A DNA stretch of 64,000 nt from Natronorubrum bangense (GTDB lineage Archaea; Halobacteriota; Halobacteria; Halobacteriales; Natrialbaceae), in NCBI RefSeq assembly GCF_004799645.1, contig NZ_CP031305.1, positions 620,001-684,000 of the forward strand, given 5' to 3'. A model generated the notes under the pieces. The model saw only the letters and a program-made list of their open reading frames with translations. It ran no database searches and was not told the DNA's origin. Below, piece by piece: positions 45,473-55,677 of the stretch (position 1 is its first letter; each line of letters begins with the position of its first letter). The position numbers and the translations under genes are program-made.

Positions 45473-46558
45473 TCAATCGTCGCCCATCACGGGAGCGCTC
45501 GCTCGCACCTCGAGACGGTCGAGGTCGCTGATAAAGGAGGCCAGCATCTCGCGGGTAACATGGGGCATACAGACGACCCGGAGTTCGCCGGTTGCAGTCC
45601 GGGAGATACGCCACCCATCGGCTCGCAGAGCGTCGAACGTCGACCGCGGAAGGTCTGCCGCCACGAGCGGCAGCGTCGGCTCGACGACATCGTAGCCGCG
45701 TTTCTCGAGGGCGTCAGCGAGCCACTCAGCGTTGTGCTGTGCGCGGACGTACTGTTCGCGATACCCCTCGGGCCACAGCTCTCTCATCGCCGCGACCGCG
45801 CTTGCGACGCCAGCACCCGATCGGGTTCCAGTCAGCGTCGCCTGTGACGTCGACTCGAGATACGGCGTGTCGACGGCGAGCGCATCGAGCAGGTCATCCG
45901 AGCGAGCGAGTAGCCCACCAGCGGGGACAGCGGCCTGGCCCATCTTGTGCGGATCGATCGTCATCGTGTCGACTGGCGCGTGGCCGAAGTGCCACTCGTG
46001 GTCGGTAAACGGCAAAACGAACCCGCCCCAGGCAGCGTCGACGTGGAGCATGGCGCCGACCGACGCCGCAATATCGCCGAGTTCGGAGATCGGGTCGACG
46101 CGGCCGTACTCGGTCGTTCCCGCGACGCCGACCACCATCGCCGTCTGCTCGTCGACACATGCACGGACGGCCTCGAGATCAGCCCGAAACGAGTCGTCCG
46201 TCGGGACGATTCGAAGGTCGACGCCGAGGACGTCGGCAGCTTTCTGGAAACTGAAATGACCCGACTCCGGCATGACGACGTTCGGCGTTCGCGTCTCGGC
46301 GCGCTCACGAGCGATCCGAACGGCCTGAATGTTCGCTTCCGTCCCGCCGCTGGCGATGTAGCCCGCCGGCTCCTCGAGGCCGGTGATCTCGCCGAGCATC
46401 GCGACCGCGTCGTCCTCGAGTGCCGTGATCGTCGGATACGTGCCAGGATCGCCGGGGTTCGTCGCGAGAAACCGCTCGGCCGCCTCGCGCGCTACCGGGT
46501 GGGGCTCTGTACACATCGAGGAGAGCACCCGATCGAACGCCTGCGGCTCGATTTGCAT
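45473..46558 (-). CDS. mfnA: Tyrosine/aspartate decarboxylase, MfnA family
   Basis: The 361-residue PLP enzyme has [15 protein letters not shown] (67-81), [15 protein letters not shown] (170-184) and the PLP lysine Lys205 in IDPHKMGQ. In methanogens MfnA decarboxylates tyrosine for methanofuran. In haloarchaea, which lack methanofuran, aspartate decarboxylation to beta-alanine for coenzyme A is the likelier job. The start [12 protein letters not shown] fits the family and the TATA box spacing. Confidence 0.9.
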   Translation of the reverse strand: MQIEPQAFDRVLSSMCTEPHPVAREAAERFLATNPGDPGTYPTITALEDDAVAMLGEITGLEEPAGYIASGGTEANIQAVRIARERAETRTPNVVMPESGHFSFQKAADVLGVDLRIVPTDDSFRADLEAVRACVDEQTAMVVGVAGTTEYGRVDPISELGDIAASVGAMLHVDAAWGGFVLPFTDHEWHFGHAPVDTMTIDPHKMGQAAVPAGGLLARSDDLLDALAVDTPYLESTSQATLTGTRSGAGVASAVAAMRELWPEGYREQYVRAQHNAEWLADALEKRGYDVVEPTLPLVAADLPRSTFDALRADGWRISRTATGELRVVCMPHVTREMLASFISDLDRLEVRASAPVMGDD

Positions 46559-46580
46559 ATCACGTACGTCGATTTGGGCT

Positions 46581-46588
46581 AATTTATG
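46581..46588 (-). promoter_or_regulatory. TATA box of the decarboxylase gene
   Basis: On the minus strand CATAAATTA lies about 25-30 bases before the ATG, the distance expected for a leaderless message. Confidence 0.5.
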
Positions 46589-46693
46589 CGTTCTGTTTGT
46601 CGAATTCACACCCACTGTGAGGAGGCGAGGCGGCGACTCGAGTATCGCCGTCGCTCGGGACCAACAGCCAAAAACGCGTCTAGACGGTGGTGA

Positions 46694-49021
46694 TCAGCGA
46701 ACCGAATCGAGCAACAGCTTCTGCTCGGTCCGTTTGACTTCGTGCTGGACATCGCGGACGGCGTCGATGTTCGCCGAAATCGAGCTCACACCTTCGTCGA
46801 CGAGGAACTGGACCATCTCCGGTTTAGAGCCGGCCTGGCCACAGATGCTCGTGTCCACGTCGTGTTCGCGGCAGGTCTCGATGACGGTGCCGATAAGCCG
46901 CAGGATTGCGGGGTGAAGTTCGTCGAATCGATCAGCGACGTTCTCGTTGTTTCGGTCAACCGCGAGCGTATACTGGGTGAGATCGTTCGTGCCGAACGAG
47001 GCGAAGTCGATACCTGCCTCGGCCATTCCCTCGACGGACAGCGCGGCGGCCGGCGTCTCGATCATCGCCCCCCACTTGCGTTTGTCGGGGTCGATGCCGG
47101 CGTCTTTCATGAGCTCCTTTGCGCGGTAGACGTCCTCGGCGTCGTTGACCAGCGGGAGCATGATCTCGACGTTGTCATACCCCATCTCGTAGAGCCGGCG
47201 GAACGCCTCGAGTTCGTGGGCAAAGACGTCAGGCCGGTCGAGCGACCGCCGGATACCGCGGTAGCCGAGCATCGGATTATGCTCTTCGGGCTCGTCTTCG
47301 CCGCCCTCGAGCTGTCGGAACTCGTCGGTCGGCGCGTCGAGTGTCCGCACGCGAACGGGTCGTGGATAGAACTCGTCGGCGACGGTTCGAATCCCCTGAA
47401 TGAGCTCTTTGATGTAGGCGTCGACGCTGTGTTCCTCGATGAACTTCTCCGGCGTCTGGTTCAGCGAGAGGATCATGTGTTCGGTCCGCAGGAGGCCAAC
47501 GCCGTCGGCACCCGTCGCAGCCGCACGTTCTGCGGCTTCAGGGATCGAGACGTTGACCTTGACCTCGGTCGCGGTCATCGGTTTGACTGGCGACTGCGGG
47601 CGAACCTCCTCGACTGGTTCGGTCTCCTCGTCGTCTTCAACCGTCTTCCCCTCGAGGACCGCACCCTTGTCACCGTCGAGCGTGACGACCTGTCCATCTT
47701 CTAAGACCGTTGTGGCGTTGGTTGTCCCGACGATGGCCGGGACGCCCAGTTCGCGGGAGACGATCGCGGCGTGGCTGGTCATACCGCCCTCGTCGGTAAT
47801 GATCCCGACGGCTCGTTTCATCGCTGGCACCATGTCCGGCATCGTCATCTCGGTCACGATGACGTCTCCCTCGTCGACTTTCGCCAGGTCGTCGAGCTTT
47901 TTGACGATCCGAGCTGCACCGCTGACCGTACCCGGGCTCGAGCCCAGTCCGTCGACGAGGACGCTACCGGTACTCGCACTCGAGGTGTCAGTGGTGCTGG
48001 CGGCTGCCGTCCCGCTGCCGTCGGTGACACCTTCGGAGACGTCGATGGCGGAGCCGGTAGCTGTCGCCTCACCGTTGCTCTCGCTGATCGTCGTGATGGG
48101 ACGCGACTGGAGCATGAAGACCTCGTCACCGACGATTGCCCACTCGACGTCCTGCGGATTGTCGTAGTGGTCCTCGACGCGTTCGCCGAGATCGACGAGC
48201 TGTTCGATCTCGTCGTCGCTGAGAACGCGTTCGGTTCGTTTCGCCTCGGGCACCTCTCGCTCGACGGTCTGTCCAGTCTCCTCGTCTTTTTCGTGCATCA
48301 CCTTCTTTTCGGCGACGGTGACGTCGATATCGCGGTCCTTGCGGGAGATAATGTAGTTATCCGGCGAGACAGCGCCGGAGACGACGGCTTCGCCGAGTCC
48401 CCACGCGGCCTCGATGATCATCGTCGGATCGCCGGTCGAGGGATGACTCGTGAACATCACACCCGACTTTTCGGCGTCGACCATCTGCTGAACCACGACG
48501 GCGATGTTGACCACCGAGTGATCGAAGCCTTGCTCCTGTCGGTAGTAGATCGCACGCTGAGTGAACAACGAGGCCCAGCACTCACGCACACGGTCAAGCA
48601 GCGCCTCCTCGGTGACGTTGAGGTACGTATCCTGTTGGCCCGCAAACGACGCATCGGGCAAGTCCTCTGCCGTCGCCGAGGACCGAACGGCGACGAACGC
48701 CTCGCCGTCACCGACCTCGCTGTAGGACTCGAGAATCTCCTCACGCAGCTCGTCGGGGAACGGCGTCTCGAGAATGAGTTCTTGCGCGCGATCGGCCGCG
48801 TCCGAAAGCGCACTCGAGTCGTCGACGTCGACATCGACGACCTCGAACAGTTCGTCGTCGATTTCAGCTTCTTCGATGAACGAACGGTACGTTCCGGCAG
48901 TTACTACGAATCCCGGTGGAACGGGTAGCCCAGCACCCGTAAGTTCTCCGAGGGAAGCACCTTTGCCGCCGACTTTCTCCAAGTCGCCAGCACTGATCTC
49001 GTCCAGCCAGAGTACAGCCAT
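46694..49021 (-). CDS. ppsA: Phosphoenolpyruvate synthase
   Basis: The 775-residue enzyme turns pyruvate and ATP into PEP, AMP and phosphate for gluconeogenesis. It has the N-terminal ATP-grasp part (GGKGASLGEL, RSSATAEDLPDASFAGQQDT) and a swivel domain with the phosphate-carrying His at about 417 in GGMTSHAAIV. The C-terminal PEP barrel holds SICGQAGSKPE. A Ser/Thr/Ala/Gly-rich linker of about 40 residues precedes the swivel. The start MAVLWLDEIS is preferred to an upstream Met. Confidence 0.96.
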   Translation of the reverse strand: MAVLWLDEISAGDLEKVGGKGASLGELTGAGLPVPPGFVVTAGTYRSFIEEAEIDDELFEVVDVDVDDSSALSDAADRAQELILETPFPDELREEILESYSEVGDGEAFVAVRSSATAEDLPDASFAGQQDTYLNVTEEALLDRVRECWASLFTQRAIYYRQEQGFDHSVVNIAVVVQQMVDAEKSGVMFTSHPSTGDPTMIIEAAWGLGEAVVSGAVSPDNYIISRKDRDIDVTVAEKKVMHEKDEETGQTVEREVPEAKRTERVLSDDEIEQLVDLGERVEDHYDNPQDVEWAIVGDEVFMLQSRPITTISESNGEATATGSAIDVSEGVTDGSGTAAASTTDTSSASTGSVLVDGLGSSPGTVSGAARIVKKLDDLAKVDEGDVIVTEMTMPDMVPAMKRAVGIITDEGGMTSHAAIVSRELGVPAIVGTTNATTVLEDGQVVTLDGDKGAVLEGKTVEDDEETEPVEEVRPQSPVKPMTATEVKVNVSIPEAAERAAATGADGVGLLRTEHMILSLNQTPEKFIEEHSVDAYIKELIQGIRTVADEFYPRPVRVRTLDAPTDEFRQLEGGEDEPEEHNPMLGYRGIRRSLDRPDVFAHELEAFRRLYEMGYDNVEIMLPLVNDAEDVYRAKELMKDAGIDPDKRKWGAMIETPAAALSVEGMAEAGIDFASFGTNDLTQYTLAVDRNNENVADRFDELHPAILRLIGTVIETCREHDVDTSICGQAGSKPEMVQFLVDEGVSSISANIDAVRDVQHEVKRTEQKLLLDSVR

Positions 49022-49047
49022 CTCTATGTTCGCAGACAGGCGAGTCA

Positions 49048-49056
49048 ATAAAGAAG
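49048..49056 (-). promoter_or_regulatory. TATA box of ppsA
   Basis: CTTTATT on the minus strand lies about 30 bases before the ATG. Confidence 0.45.
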
Positions 49057-49213
49057 GTTGCGAACAGTCGCCACGATTCGAAACTCGAACCTGAATGAGA
49101 GTTGTGACGATGAGTGGGTTACAGTGCTCAACTCAGTCTGTGGCGTACACTGCGGCTCAGTGGCGACACGACCATTAAAAAATTATTTCGCGGCGGGTCA
49201 GACCGAGTCGCCA

Positions 49214-50011
49214 CTACACGTTCCGAGCGATCGTCAGATAGCCCGTATGGCCGACTGGCGCGGTCGAAGGCCGGGAGCCACGATCGTCGAACTGCATCTC
49301 TCGCTGGATCGTCTCGCGCGTGCGGACGTTCGATAAGCCGGCCTCTCGAGCCGTCTCGACGACCTCGCGAGTCGACTCGATGAAAGGGCTGTAGATCGCG
49401 ACGAAGCCACCCTCGACCAACAGCTCTGGTGCGTGGGCGACGATCGACGCCGCATCGCCCGTATCGAGTGTGAGGACGTCGAACGACTCGTCCTCGAGTT
49501 CCTCGAGTTCCTCGGTCAGATCGCCCGTGCGGACGTCGACGGCGTCGGCGACGCCGCCAAGTTCCATGTTCTCGCGAGCGACCTCGGCAAACTCCGGATT
49601 ACGCTCGTAGGTGACGACCGAGGCCCCTGCGCGTGCCATCGACGCCGACAGGACGCCCGTGCCGGTCCCGGTGTCGAGCACGCGGTCGCCGCGGGAAATC
49701 CCCGTCTCGCCGATCACGAGACCGATATCGCGGGGCACCATCGGCGCACCCGTGCGCTCGAAGTGGTGAAACAGGTCCGGGCCGCGCAGCCGACGCACCT
49801 GGAACGCATCTCCCAGATGCGTCTCGATCGTCTCGCCTGGCTGGACGTCCTCGGGTACCTCGAGGACGCCGAGGTCGGTCCCCTGCTCGCCACCGGGGGC
49901 GACGAGATACTCGCGGTCACCCCGGACCAGCAAGACGGGAACACGGCCGCCTGCATCCTCGTCTGCTGGGTCCGCCTCGACTGCCTCGTCGGTATCTGGA
50001 TCGCTACTCAC
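49214..50011 (-). CDS. trmI: tRNA (adenine-N1)-methyltransferase, TrmI type
   Basis: The 265-residue protein has an N-terminal beta domain and a Rossmann methyltransferase fold. Motif I is RVLDTGTGTGVLSASMA and the next acidic residue is in VVTYERNPEFAEVA. RRLRGPDLFHHFER and MVPRDIGLVI are TrmI-specific. It methylates A57/A58 of tRNA with SAM. The start is a GTG seven bases after the NAC stop, giving SSDPDTDE next. Longer frames overlap the NAC gene. Confidence 0.9.
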   Translation of the reverse strand: MSSDPDTDEAVEADPADEDAGGRVPVLLVRGDREYLVAPGGEQGTDLGVLEVPEDVQPGETIETHLGDAFQVRRLRGPDLFHHFERTGAPMVPRDIGLVIGETGISRGDRVLDTGTGTGVLSASMARAGASVVTYERNPEFAEVARENMELGGVADAVDVRTGDLTEELEELEDESFDVLTLDTGDAASIVAHAPELLVEGGFVAIYSPFIESTREVVETAREAGLSNVRTRETIQREMQFDDRGSRPSTAPVGHTGYLTIARNV

Positions 50012-50018
50012 GCGATCG

Positions 50019-50402
50019 TCACTCGAGGGAGCCGACTGCTGCGGCGAGGTCGCCGTCGTTTTCCTCGAGCGCCTCACGCGCCTCGTCTTCGCTGACGCCC
50101 GTCCGAGCGACGACGAGGTCGACGTCCTCGTCAGGGATCGCACTCGAGGCGTCATCGTCGCTGTCGGCACCAGCGATGGCACCGGCCGTGCCGGATTCGA
50201 CCTGTTCTGGCGAGCCGATGACCTGATAGGTCTCCTGGCCGCGAGCGTCCATCTTCGTGACCTCGGCGTTGTCGAAGACGAGATCGTACTCGTCGGTCCG
50301 GATAATGACCTCTTCGGCCTCGATATCCTCGACATCGATCCCCATCTGTTTCATCATCTGTTCCATCTTGCGCGGGTTCAGTCCGCCGCCTCCTCCAAAC
50401 AT
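50019..50402 (-). CDS. nac: Nascent polypeptide-associated complex protein
   Basis: The 127-residue protein starts [20 protein letters not shown], which matches archaeal NAC. It carries a NAC beta-barrel ([20 protein letters not shown], about 33-52) and a C-terminal UBA-like helix bundle ([20 protein letters not shown]). It binds nascent chains at the ribosome as a homodimer. An Asp/Ser-rich linker joins the two parts. The trmI gene follows at once, as in other haloarchaea. Confidence 0.93.
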   Translation of the reverse strand: MFGGGGGLNPRKMEQMMKQMGIDVEDIEAEEVIIRTDEYDLVFDNAEVTKMDARGQETYQVIGSPEQVESGTAGAIAGADSDDDASSAIPDEDVDLVVARTGVSEDEAREALEENDGDLAAAVGSLE

Positions 50403-50520
50403 ACCCGACACGTCGCCATCCGCGACCTTTTACTTTGTCGTTCGGACTACGCAGTTCGACAGCCCATCGCCGAACGAGAATCAACGTTTTCAACCGGCCA
50501 GCGAGACCATAGACGGTTCA

Positions 50521-51135
50521 ATGGCCGATAAACTCGATTCGCTCCTCGAGTTGCTCGAATTGAAAGACGAACTGCGGACGGGGTGGGTCCTCCGGGGCAT
50601 CGAGTCACCCGAGTCGGTCGCCGCTCACACATGGGGGACGGCCACACTGTGTCTCTTCTACGCCGACCGGGCCGACGTCGACCGCGACCGAGCCGTTTCG
50701 ATGGCGCTCGTCCACGACCTCGCGGAGGCGCGCACGGGAGATATTCCGACCCGTGCCGCAGACGTCGATGACACACAAGAACTCTCGAGCGACGAAAAGG
50801 AACGCCTCGAGCGAGCCGCCATCACGGACCTGCTCGAGCCGTTCGAGACGGACGAGTGGCTGTCGCTCTGGGAGGAGTACGAGGCTCGAGAAACGCCGAC
50901 CGCGCAGTTCGTCAAAGACATGGACCTGCTCGACAACTGCCTGCAGGCGCTGCAGTACGAACGCGAGGACCGCTACGACGAGACCGAACCAAACGATGCG
51001 TTTACCGAGTACGAGAACCTCGACGAGTTCTTCGCGACGGCTGCCCCGCGGCTCACCACGTCAGTCGGCAAATTGCTGTTCGAGCAGGTCAAAACGCGAT
51101 ACGAAGCGGAGATCGGACGTGACTGCATGCTTTGA
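50521..51135 (+). CDS. HD-domain phosphohydrolase (YfbR/5'-nucleotidase-like)
   Basis: The 204-residue protein has the HD-domain metal residues: His36 in ESVAAHTWGTATL, His65-Asp66 in LVHDLAEARTGDIP, and a late Asp in KDMDLLDNCLQALQYE. The arrangement matches the small HD proteins related to YfbR nucleotidase. A nucleotide substrate is likely but not fixed. The start MADKLDSLLELL is preceded by the divergent NAC promoter. Confidence 0.87.
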   Translation: MADKLDSLLELLELKDELRTGWVLRGIESPESVAAHTWGTATLCLFYADRADVDRDRAVSMALVHDLAEARTGDIPTRAADVDDTQELSSDEKERLERAAITDLLEPFETDEWLSLWEEYEARETPTAQFVKDMDLLDNCLQALQYEREDRYDETEPNDAFTEYENLDEFFATAAPRLTTSVGKLLFEQVKTRYEAEIGRDCML

Positions 51136-51290
51136 CCTGCGAACTGACTGCCGGCTCGAGCGAAATGAGTTGTGTGCAGTTTTCCACACCGGCCAACAGC
51201 TGAAAAAGCGTCTCGCAGCAGTGTCCGTCAACTGAACCAAGTTGCACACTGCTTGAGCAGCCGTCGTCTGCCTGGAGACGCGAAGCGAGG

Positions 51291-51782
51291 CTACTCCGCA
51301 GGCGCGCCTTCGCGCACGGCCACGGCAACCCCAGTGTCGAAGTCTTCGATGGCGTCAGCGCTGAGCTGTGCCGTCCCGACGGCGATCAGTTCGCCGCGCT
51401 CGTGGACGATCAGTACCTCGTCGCCGGGCCGGATCTCGTCACCCGCCTCGAGAACGAATTTCGCGAACACGTTCTTCTCGTCGCGGACGAACGGCTCGCT
51501 CTCGTCGTCGACGACGACGCGGTAGGCTGGATGCTCGAGGGCGTCGTGGAGTCGGCGGCCGCCCTCGAGTCCAAGGGTGAATCGGCCGTCGATACCAAAG
51601 GACACGAGACGTCCGGTTTCGGCGTGAACCTGCTGGGGACGTCCCGACGTGGTGCGTTTGATCGTCAGTGATTCGGTGGGTGGGAACAGTGCGTTGCCCG
51701 CGCCCGACCCGAACTGGTAGTCCGCGATCGTTCGAAGATTCGGGAGTCCCGCCTGTCCGTTCCCGTCGGCTGGCTCGCTCAT
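51291..51782 (-). CDS. PUA-domain protein
   Basis: The 163-residue protein has a C-terminal PUA domain (about 85-160, with AYRVVVDDESEPFVRDEKNV, DEIRPGDEVLIVHE and LIAVGTAQLSA). An N-terminal part contains LRTIADYQFGSGAGNALFP, also seen in archaeal PUA proteins near tRNA-modifying enzymes. It probably binds RNA. The start MSEPADGNGQ is favoured since codons upstream are non-acidic. Confidence 0.85.
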   Translation of the reverse strand: MSEPADGNGQAGLPNLRTIADYQFGSGAGNALFPPTESLTIKRTTSGRPQQVHAETGRLVSFGIDGRFTLGLEGGRRLHDALEHPAYRVVVDDESEPFVRDEKNVFAKFVLEAGDEIRPGDEVLIVHERGELIAVGTAQLSADAIEDFDTGVAVAVREGAPAE

Positions 51783-51885
51783 TGGACGGGGTTTGACGTG
51801 GGCCGTCGAAAGCCCTTCGACCTCGCTTTTGATCGGAACGAGATAGCGAATATTATAATCCTCGACCGAGTAGTGTTGGTATCTC

Positions 51886-52068
51886 ATGGACGTCACGCAA
51901 ATCGGCCTCGGGGTTACCCTGCTCATTTTCGGCACCCTGACGCTGGCCGGCCCGGCCTCGTTCGTTTCGGGGACGGCCGTGTATCTCCTGACCGGTGTGA
52001 CGCTTTTTATTACGGGCTACGCGCTGTTGATCGGCATCTCACAGCGTCGGTACTCGAATCAGTCCTGA
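51886..52068 (+). CDS. Small membrane protein with two helices
   Basis: The 60-residue protein has two membrane helices (about 6-24 and 30-50) and ends in a basic tail QRRYSNQS. The hydrophobic content and an AT-rich upstream region (GAATATTATAATCC) support it as a real gene. No family is recognised. Confidence 0.6.
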   Translation: MDVTQIGLGVTLLIFGTLTLAGPASFVSGTAVYLLTGVTLFITGYALLIGISQRRYSNQS

Positions 52069-52215
52069 CCGCCGTCGGTCGTCTGCCGACTGCTCGTCGC
52101 TCACTGAGACGAACGCTTGTCAGTCAGTGCTGGTGTGTTCACGACGCGTGCGAGGCCATCGGGACATGGAGACTGCAGGCCGTCGACGACGTCGGCCGGA
52201 CTCGAGACAGAGCAG

Positions 52216-52713
52216 CTAAAGGAGGAACGTTTCGTGGCGGTCGCCGAGGTCAAGAAACGAGTCGGTCGCTTCGATGAGTTCGTCGGCGGTCGACGATTCG
52301 AACGCCATCACTTCGACGCGGACGCCCTCGTGGCGCAGGTGTGAACAGAGCCGCGAGAAGTCGCCATCGCCAGTACAGAGGACGATCGTGTCGACGTGGT
52401 TCGCGAGTGTCACTGCGTCAAGGCTCATCCCGACGTCCCAATCCGCCTTTTTGGTGCCGTCGGCGAACGTTTTGATGTCCTTGATTTTGGGCTCGAAGCC
52501 GATATCGACGAGTGCCTCGAAGAAACTCTCCTCGTCGGGCGCTTCCGCGCGGATCACGTATGCGATGGCGCGAGTGAGTTGGCGATCCTGAACGGCTTTG
52601 TCGAGAAGCGCAGAGTAGTCGATATTGCGGCTGTAGATGCTCTGTGCCGTATGGTAGAGGTTCTGGGCGTCGACGAGAACGGCGACGCGCTGACCGGGAT
52701 GAATTTCCGTCAC
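52216..52713 (-). CDS. NYN domain (PIN-like) protein, LabA/DUF88 type
   Basis: The 165-residue protein has the acidic NYN active-site pattern: VAVLVDAQNLYHTA at the start, KADWDVGMSLDAVT in the middle, and CTGDGDFSRLCSHLRHEG. These Asp residues coordinate metal in PIN-type RNases. A role in RNA cutting is therefore likely. The protein is full length for the family and cytoplasmic. Confidence 0.88.
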   Translation of the reverse strand: MTEIHPGQRVAVLVDAQNLYHTAQSIYSRNIDYSALLDKAVQDRQLTRAIAYVIRAEAPDEESFFEALVDIGFEPKIKDIKTFADGTKKADWDVGMSLDAVTLANHVDTIVLCTGDGDFSRLCSHLRHEGVRVEVMAFESSTADELIEATDSFLDLGDRHETFLL

Positions 52714-52814
52714 GTCATATACTGTTATCGGTGGGTGTAAAAAATTACGTCGGTCGATGCGACCGAACTGCGGTCACTGCGTTGGGCCAGCCGACAAACG
52801 AGACGGGTCGGCTG

Positions 52815-53624
52815 TTAGCGGCGGAGGCGCTCGATGCGCTTTTCGGTCGGCGGGTGGGTCGCAAACAGCTGTGCCAGCAGGCTTTTATCCGAATTGAAGA
52901 TACAAAGCGCGTTGACGTTGTCGTCGACTGTCGACTCGCGCCCTTCAGAACCGCGAGAGATCTTCTCGAGTGCGCGGGCGAGGGGATCACCGCTGCCGAT
53001 GTGCTGGCGAGCGTCGGCGTCGGCGACGTACTCGCGGTAGCGCGAGATGGCCATCACGAAGATCAGCGTCAGCATCTGGGCAGCGATCGAGGCGGCGTAG
53101 GCGACGAAGAAGTTGTTGTCGTCGCGGACGAGGAAAAACACTGCGTAGCTCACGACCATCCCAACTGACTGACCGAGAATCATCGTGATGGTGTCGCGGT
53201 TGTTCAGGTGCGCCAGCTCGTGAGCGATGACGCCCTCGAGTTCGTCGCGGTCGAGCAACTGCATGAGCTCGGTCGAGACACAGACGACGCCAGCGCCTTT
53301 GCGCCCGGTCGCGAACGCGTTCGGAACGCCCATATCCTGCACGACGAGTTTGGGCTTGTCCAGTCCCATATCTCGCGAGAGCGATTCGGTCATCTGGTGG
53401 ACCTCGCGATAGCGACCCTCGTTGGGCATCTCCTCGGTGCCACGGAGCGCCATCCACTTGCCGAACTTATACTGGGCGGCGGGCAGGACGACGATACTGA
53501 CGAGGAGGACGGGAAGCAGCGGGACACCCCATGCCGTCGAAAAGAACAGGGCAGCCCCGAAGTAGAGGGCAAAGAGGATGGTCCCGACGATTGCCATCCG
53601 GAGTTTCAACTGTGTGTTTCGCAT
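52815..53624 (-). CDS. htpX: Membrane zinc metalloprotease HtpX
   Basis: The 269-residue protein has two N-terminal membrane helices (about 9-28 and 35-50), the metal motif VIAHELAHLNNRD (His135, Glu136, His139), two more helices, and a third metal ligand Glu in SRYREYVADADA. It ends FATHPPTEKRIERLRR, the HtpX signature. It removes damaged membrane proteins. Several paralogues are usual in haloarchaea. Confidence 0.92.
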   Translation of the reverse strand: MRNTQLKLRMAIVGTILFALYFGAALFFSTAWGVPLLPVLLVSIVVLPAAQYKFGKWMALRGTEEMPNEGRYREVHQMTESLSRDMGLDKPKLVVQDMGVPNAFATGRKGAGVVCVSTELMQLLDRDELEGVIAHELAHLNNRDTITMILGQSVGMVVSYAVFFLVRDDNNFFVAYAASIAAQMLTLIFVMAISRYREYVADADARQHIGSGDPLARALEKISRGSEGRESTVDDNVNALCIFNSDKSLLAQLFATHPPTEKRIERLRR

Positions 53625-53983
53625 ACCCAGCAGTAAGCAATCGAGAAGTATAAATGAAGCGGGAATCGGTCCAGAAATCGATAGCAGGTGTCATGATCTC
53701 GCCACAGTATACAGGCGAAGACACAACGAATAAGTTCGTCCAGCACAACCGCCAACGTATGCGTCACGTCGCTCATCGAACCGACACGCTCGTCGTGAGC
53801 GACGCCGTTTCTCACTTTTCGAAACGTAAACGCGTGTGAAGTGTGCTCGAGGCGGGGGTAGCGACCCCGTCCCGGGTGCGAGCCGAAGCCAGTCTGACTC
53901 GAGCGACGTCGAGTCGGGCACCCCACGCGTGAATCATCATAATAAAGTATCCAACGACCGACCCACACAGCAGTAGACAACCT
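53625..53983 (+). promoter_or_regulatory. Intergenic region with the dapA promoter
   Basis: AATAAAGTAT at 53941-53950, preceded by CATCAT, lies about 35-40 bases before the dapA ATG and is the likely TATA box, leaving a leader of about a dozen bases. The htpX promoter must lie at the left end (TATAAATGAAG near 53648). The middle holds only short frames without coding character. Confidence 0.45.
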
Positions 53984-54913
53984 ATGACATCCACTATCGA
54001 CTTCACCGGCGTCTTCCCCGCGATGTGTACGCCGTTCAACGACGACGAAAGTATCGACTTCGAAACCCTGCAGGCCGACGCCCAGCGACTCGAGGCAGCC
54101 GGCGTCGACGGCCTCGTCCCTGTTGGCTCGACCGGCGAATCCGCGACGCTGACCCACGACGAACACGTCGACGTCGTCGAAGCGGTCATCGAGGCCGTCG
54201 ACGACGTCCCTGTTATTGCGGGTTCGGGCTCGAACAACACCCGCGAAGCGCTCGAACTCTCCGAGCGATCCGCCGAGGCTGGCGCTGACGGCCTCCTGCT
54301 GATCTCGCCGTACTACAACAAGCCCGAACAGCGCGGCTTCGTCGAGCATTATCGAACGATCGCCGACGCGATCGACCTCCCACAGATCGTCTACAACGTC
54401 CCCTCGCGGACGGGCCAGAACATCGAACCAGACACCGCCGTCGAACTCGCAAGTCACGAGAATATCGCGGGTTACAAGGCCGCAAGCGGCGATCTCGGCC
54501 AGATCGGCGAGATCGCAGAGCGAACAGTTGACGAGGAGTTCGCCGTTCTCTCGGGCGACGACGCACTCACCCTGCCAACCATCTCCGTCGGCGGCACGGG
54601 GACCATCAGTGTCTCTGCGAACATCGAACCCGAGCGCACGTGTGCGATGGTTGGTGCGGCCCTCGACGGCGATTACGACCGCGCTCGAGCGATCCATCAC
54701 GAACTCGGCCCACTGTTCCGGGCGCTGTTCATCGAGACCAACCCGATTCCGGTCAAGGAAGCGATGGCGATCCGGGGCTACGGCCCAGCACGGATGCGCT
54801 CGCCGCTGACCCGACTTTCCGAGGAGCACCGTGCCGGCCTCGAGGCCGTTCTCGCTGATCTCGAGGCCGAACCGGCCGCCGTCGCCGACGGCAGCGGAGA
54901 GGGTGATCGATGA
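53984..54913 (+). CDS. dapA: 4-hydroxy-tetrahydrodipicolinate synthase
   Basis: The 309-residue aldolase joins aspartate semialdehyde and pyruvate, the first step of lysine synthesis. It has PVGSTGESATL (47-57), ISPYYNKPEQRG (107-118), YNVPSRTGQN (137-146) and the Schiff-base Lys165 in IAGYKAASGD. It opens the dap/lys operon. Its stop overlaps the dapB start by four bases. Confidence 0.95.
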   Translation: MTSTIDFTGVFPAMCTPFNDDESIDFETLQADAQRLEAAGVDGLVPVGSTGESATLTHDEHVDVVEAVIEAVDDVPVIAGSGSNNTREALELSERSAEAGADGLLLISPYYNKPEQRGFVEHYRTIADAIDLPQIVYNVPSRTGQNIEPDTAVELASHENIAGYKAASGDLGQIGEIAERTVDEEFAVLSGDDALTLPTISVGGTGTISVSANIEPERTCAMVGAALDGDYDRARAIHHELGPLFRALFIETNPIPVKEAMAIRGYGPARMRSPLTRLSEEHRAGLEAVLADLEAEPAAVADGSGEGDR

Positions 54914-55677
54914 CGGTCCGCGTCGGCGTCACCGGCGCGACGGGCCGGATGGGGCGAGAAGTGATCGCTGCAGTCGACGACCACGCCGACTGTGAGGTCG
55001 TCTTCGCTGTTTCCCGAAGCCCCGACGGTGAGACGGTCGACGGCGTCGAGATCGAGTCCGCGGACGAGATCGACTCGCTGCTCGTCGAGCGCGAACCGAC
55101 GGCCGTCATCGATTTTACTGGTCCCGAATCGGCTGTCGAGTACGCGGCGGCCTGCGCTGGGGCCGACGTCGCGTTCGTCACTGGTACGACCGGCTTCGAC
55201 GACGCCCACCTCGAGGCCCTCGAGGAGGCAAGCGAGGAGATCGCCGTTCTTCATGCGCCGAACTTCGCCCGCGGGGTCCAGGCCCTGCTGAACGTCGTCG
55301 GCGAGGCCGTCCAGAACCTGCCGGGGTACGACGTCGAACTGGTCGAGACTCACCACAACGCAAAGCGCGACGCGCCCAGTGGCACGGCAAACCGCCTGCT
55401 CACCGAGATCGAAGCCAACGGTGAGTTCACTGAGCGCACGCACGGCCGGGAAGGTGAACAGCCACGCGAGGCCGGCGAGATCGGTGTCCACGCGCTCCGT
55501 GGTGGTAACATCACGGGCGAACACGAAGTGCTCCTCGCGGGCAACCACGAGGAACTACGCCTCACTCACCGCGCCGAGGATCGAGGAGTCTTCGCGGCGG
55601 GTGCCGTCGACGCGGCGGCGTGGATCGCTGGACAAAAGGCAGGCTGGTACGACTTTGCGGACGTGATTGCCGAATGA
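54910..55677 (+). CDS. dapB: 4-hydroxy-tetrahydrodipicolinate reductase
   Basis: The 255-residue protein has the nucleotide loop VTGATGRMGREV (7-18), VTGTTGFDD and the catalytic segment VETHHNAKRDAPSGTA. It reduces the DapA product with NAD(P)H. The C-terminal part HRAEDRGVFAAGAVDAAAW is normal. The gene overlaps both dapA and dapD by four bases, so translation is coupled. Confidence 0.95.
   Translation: MTVRVGVTGATGRMGREVIAAVDDHADCEVVFAVSRSPDGETVDGVEIESADEIDSLLVEREPTAVIDFTGPESAVEYAAACAGADVAFVTGTTGFDDAHLEALEEASEEIAVLHAPNFARGVQALLNVVGEAVQNLPGYDVELVETHHNAKRDAPSGTANRLLTEIEANGEFTERTHGREGEQPREAGEIGVHALRGGNITGEHEVLLAGNHEELRLTHRAEDRGVFAAGAVDAAAWIAGQKAGWYDFADVIAE

Noticed and set aside
53654..53839. 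Plus-strand frame of 61 codons before dapA
   Set aside because: The basic composition, unlike the acidic neighbours, and the overlap with likely promoter DNA argue against a gene.
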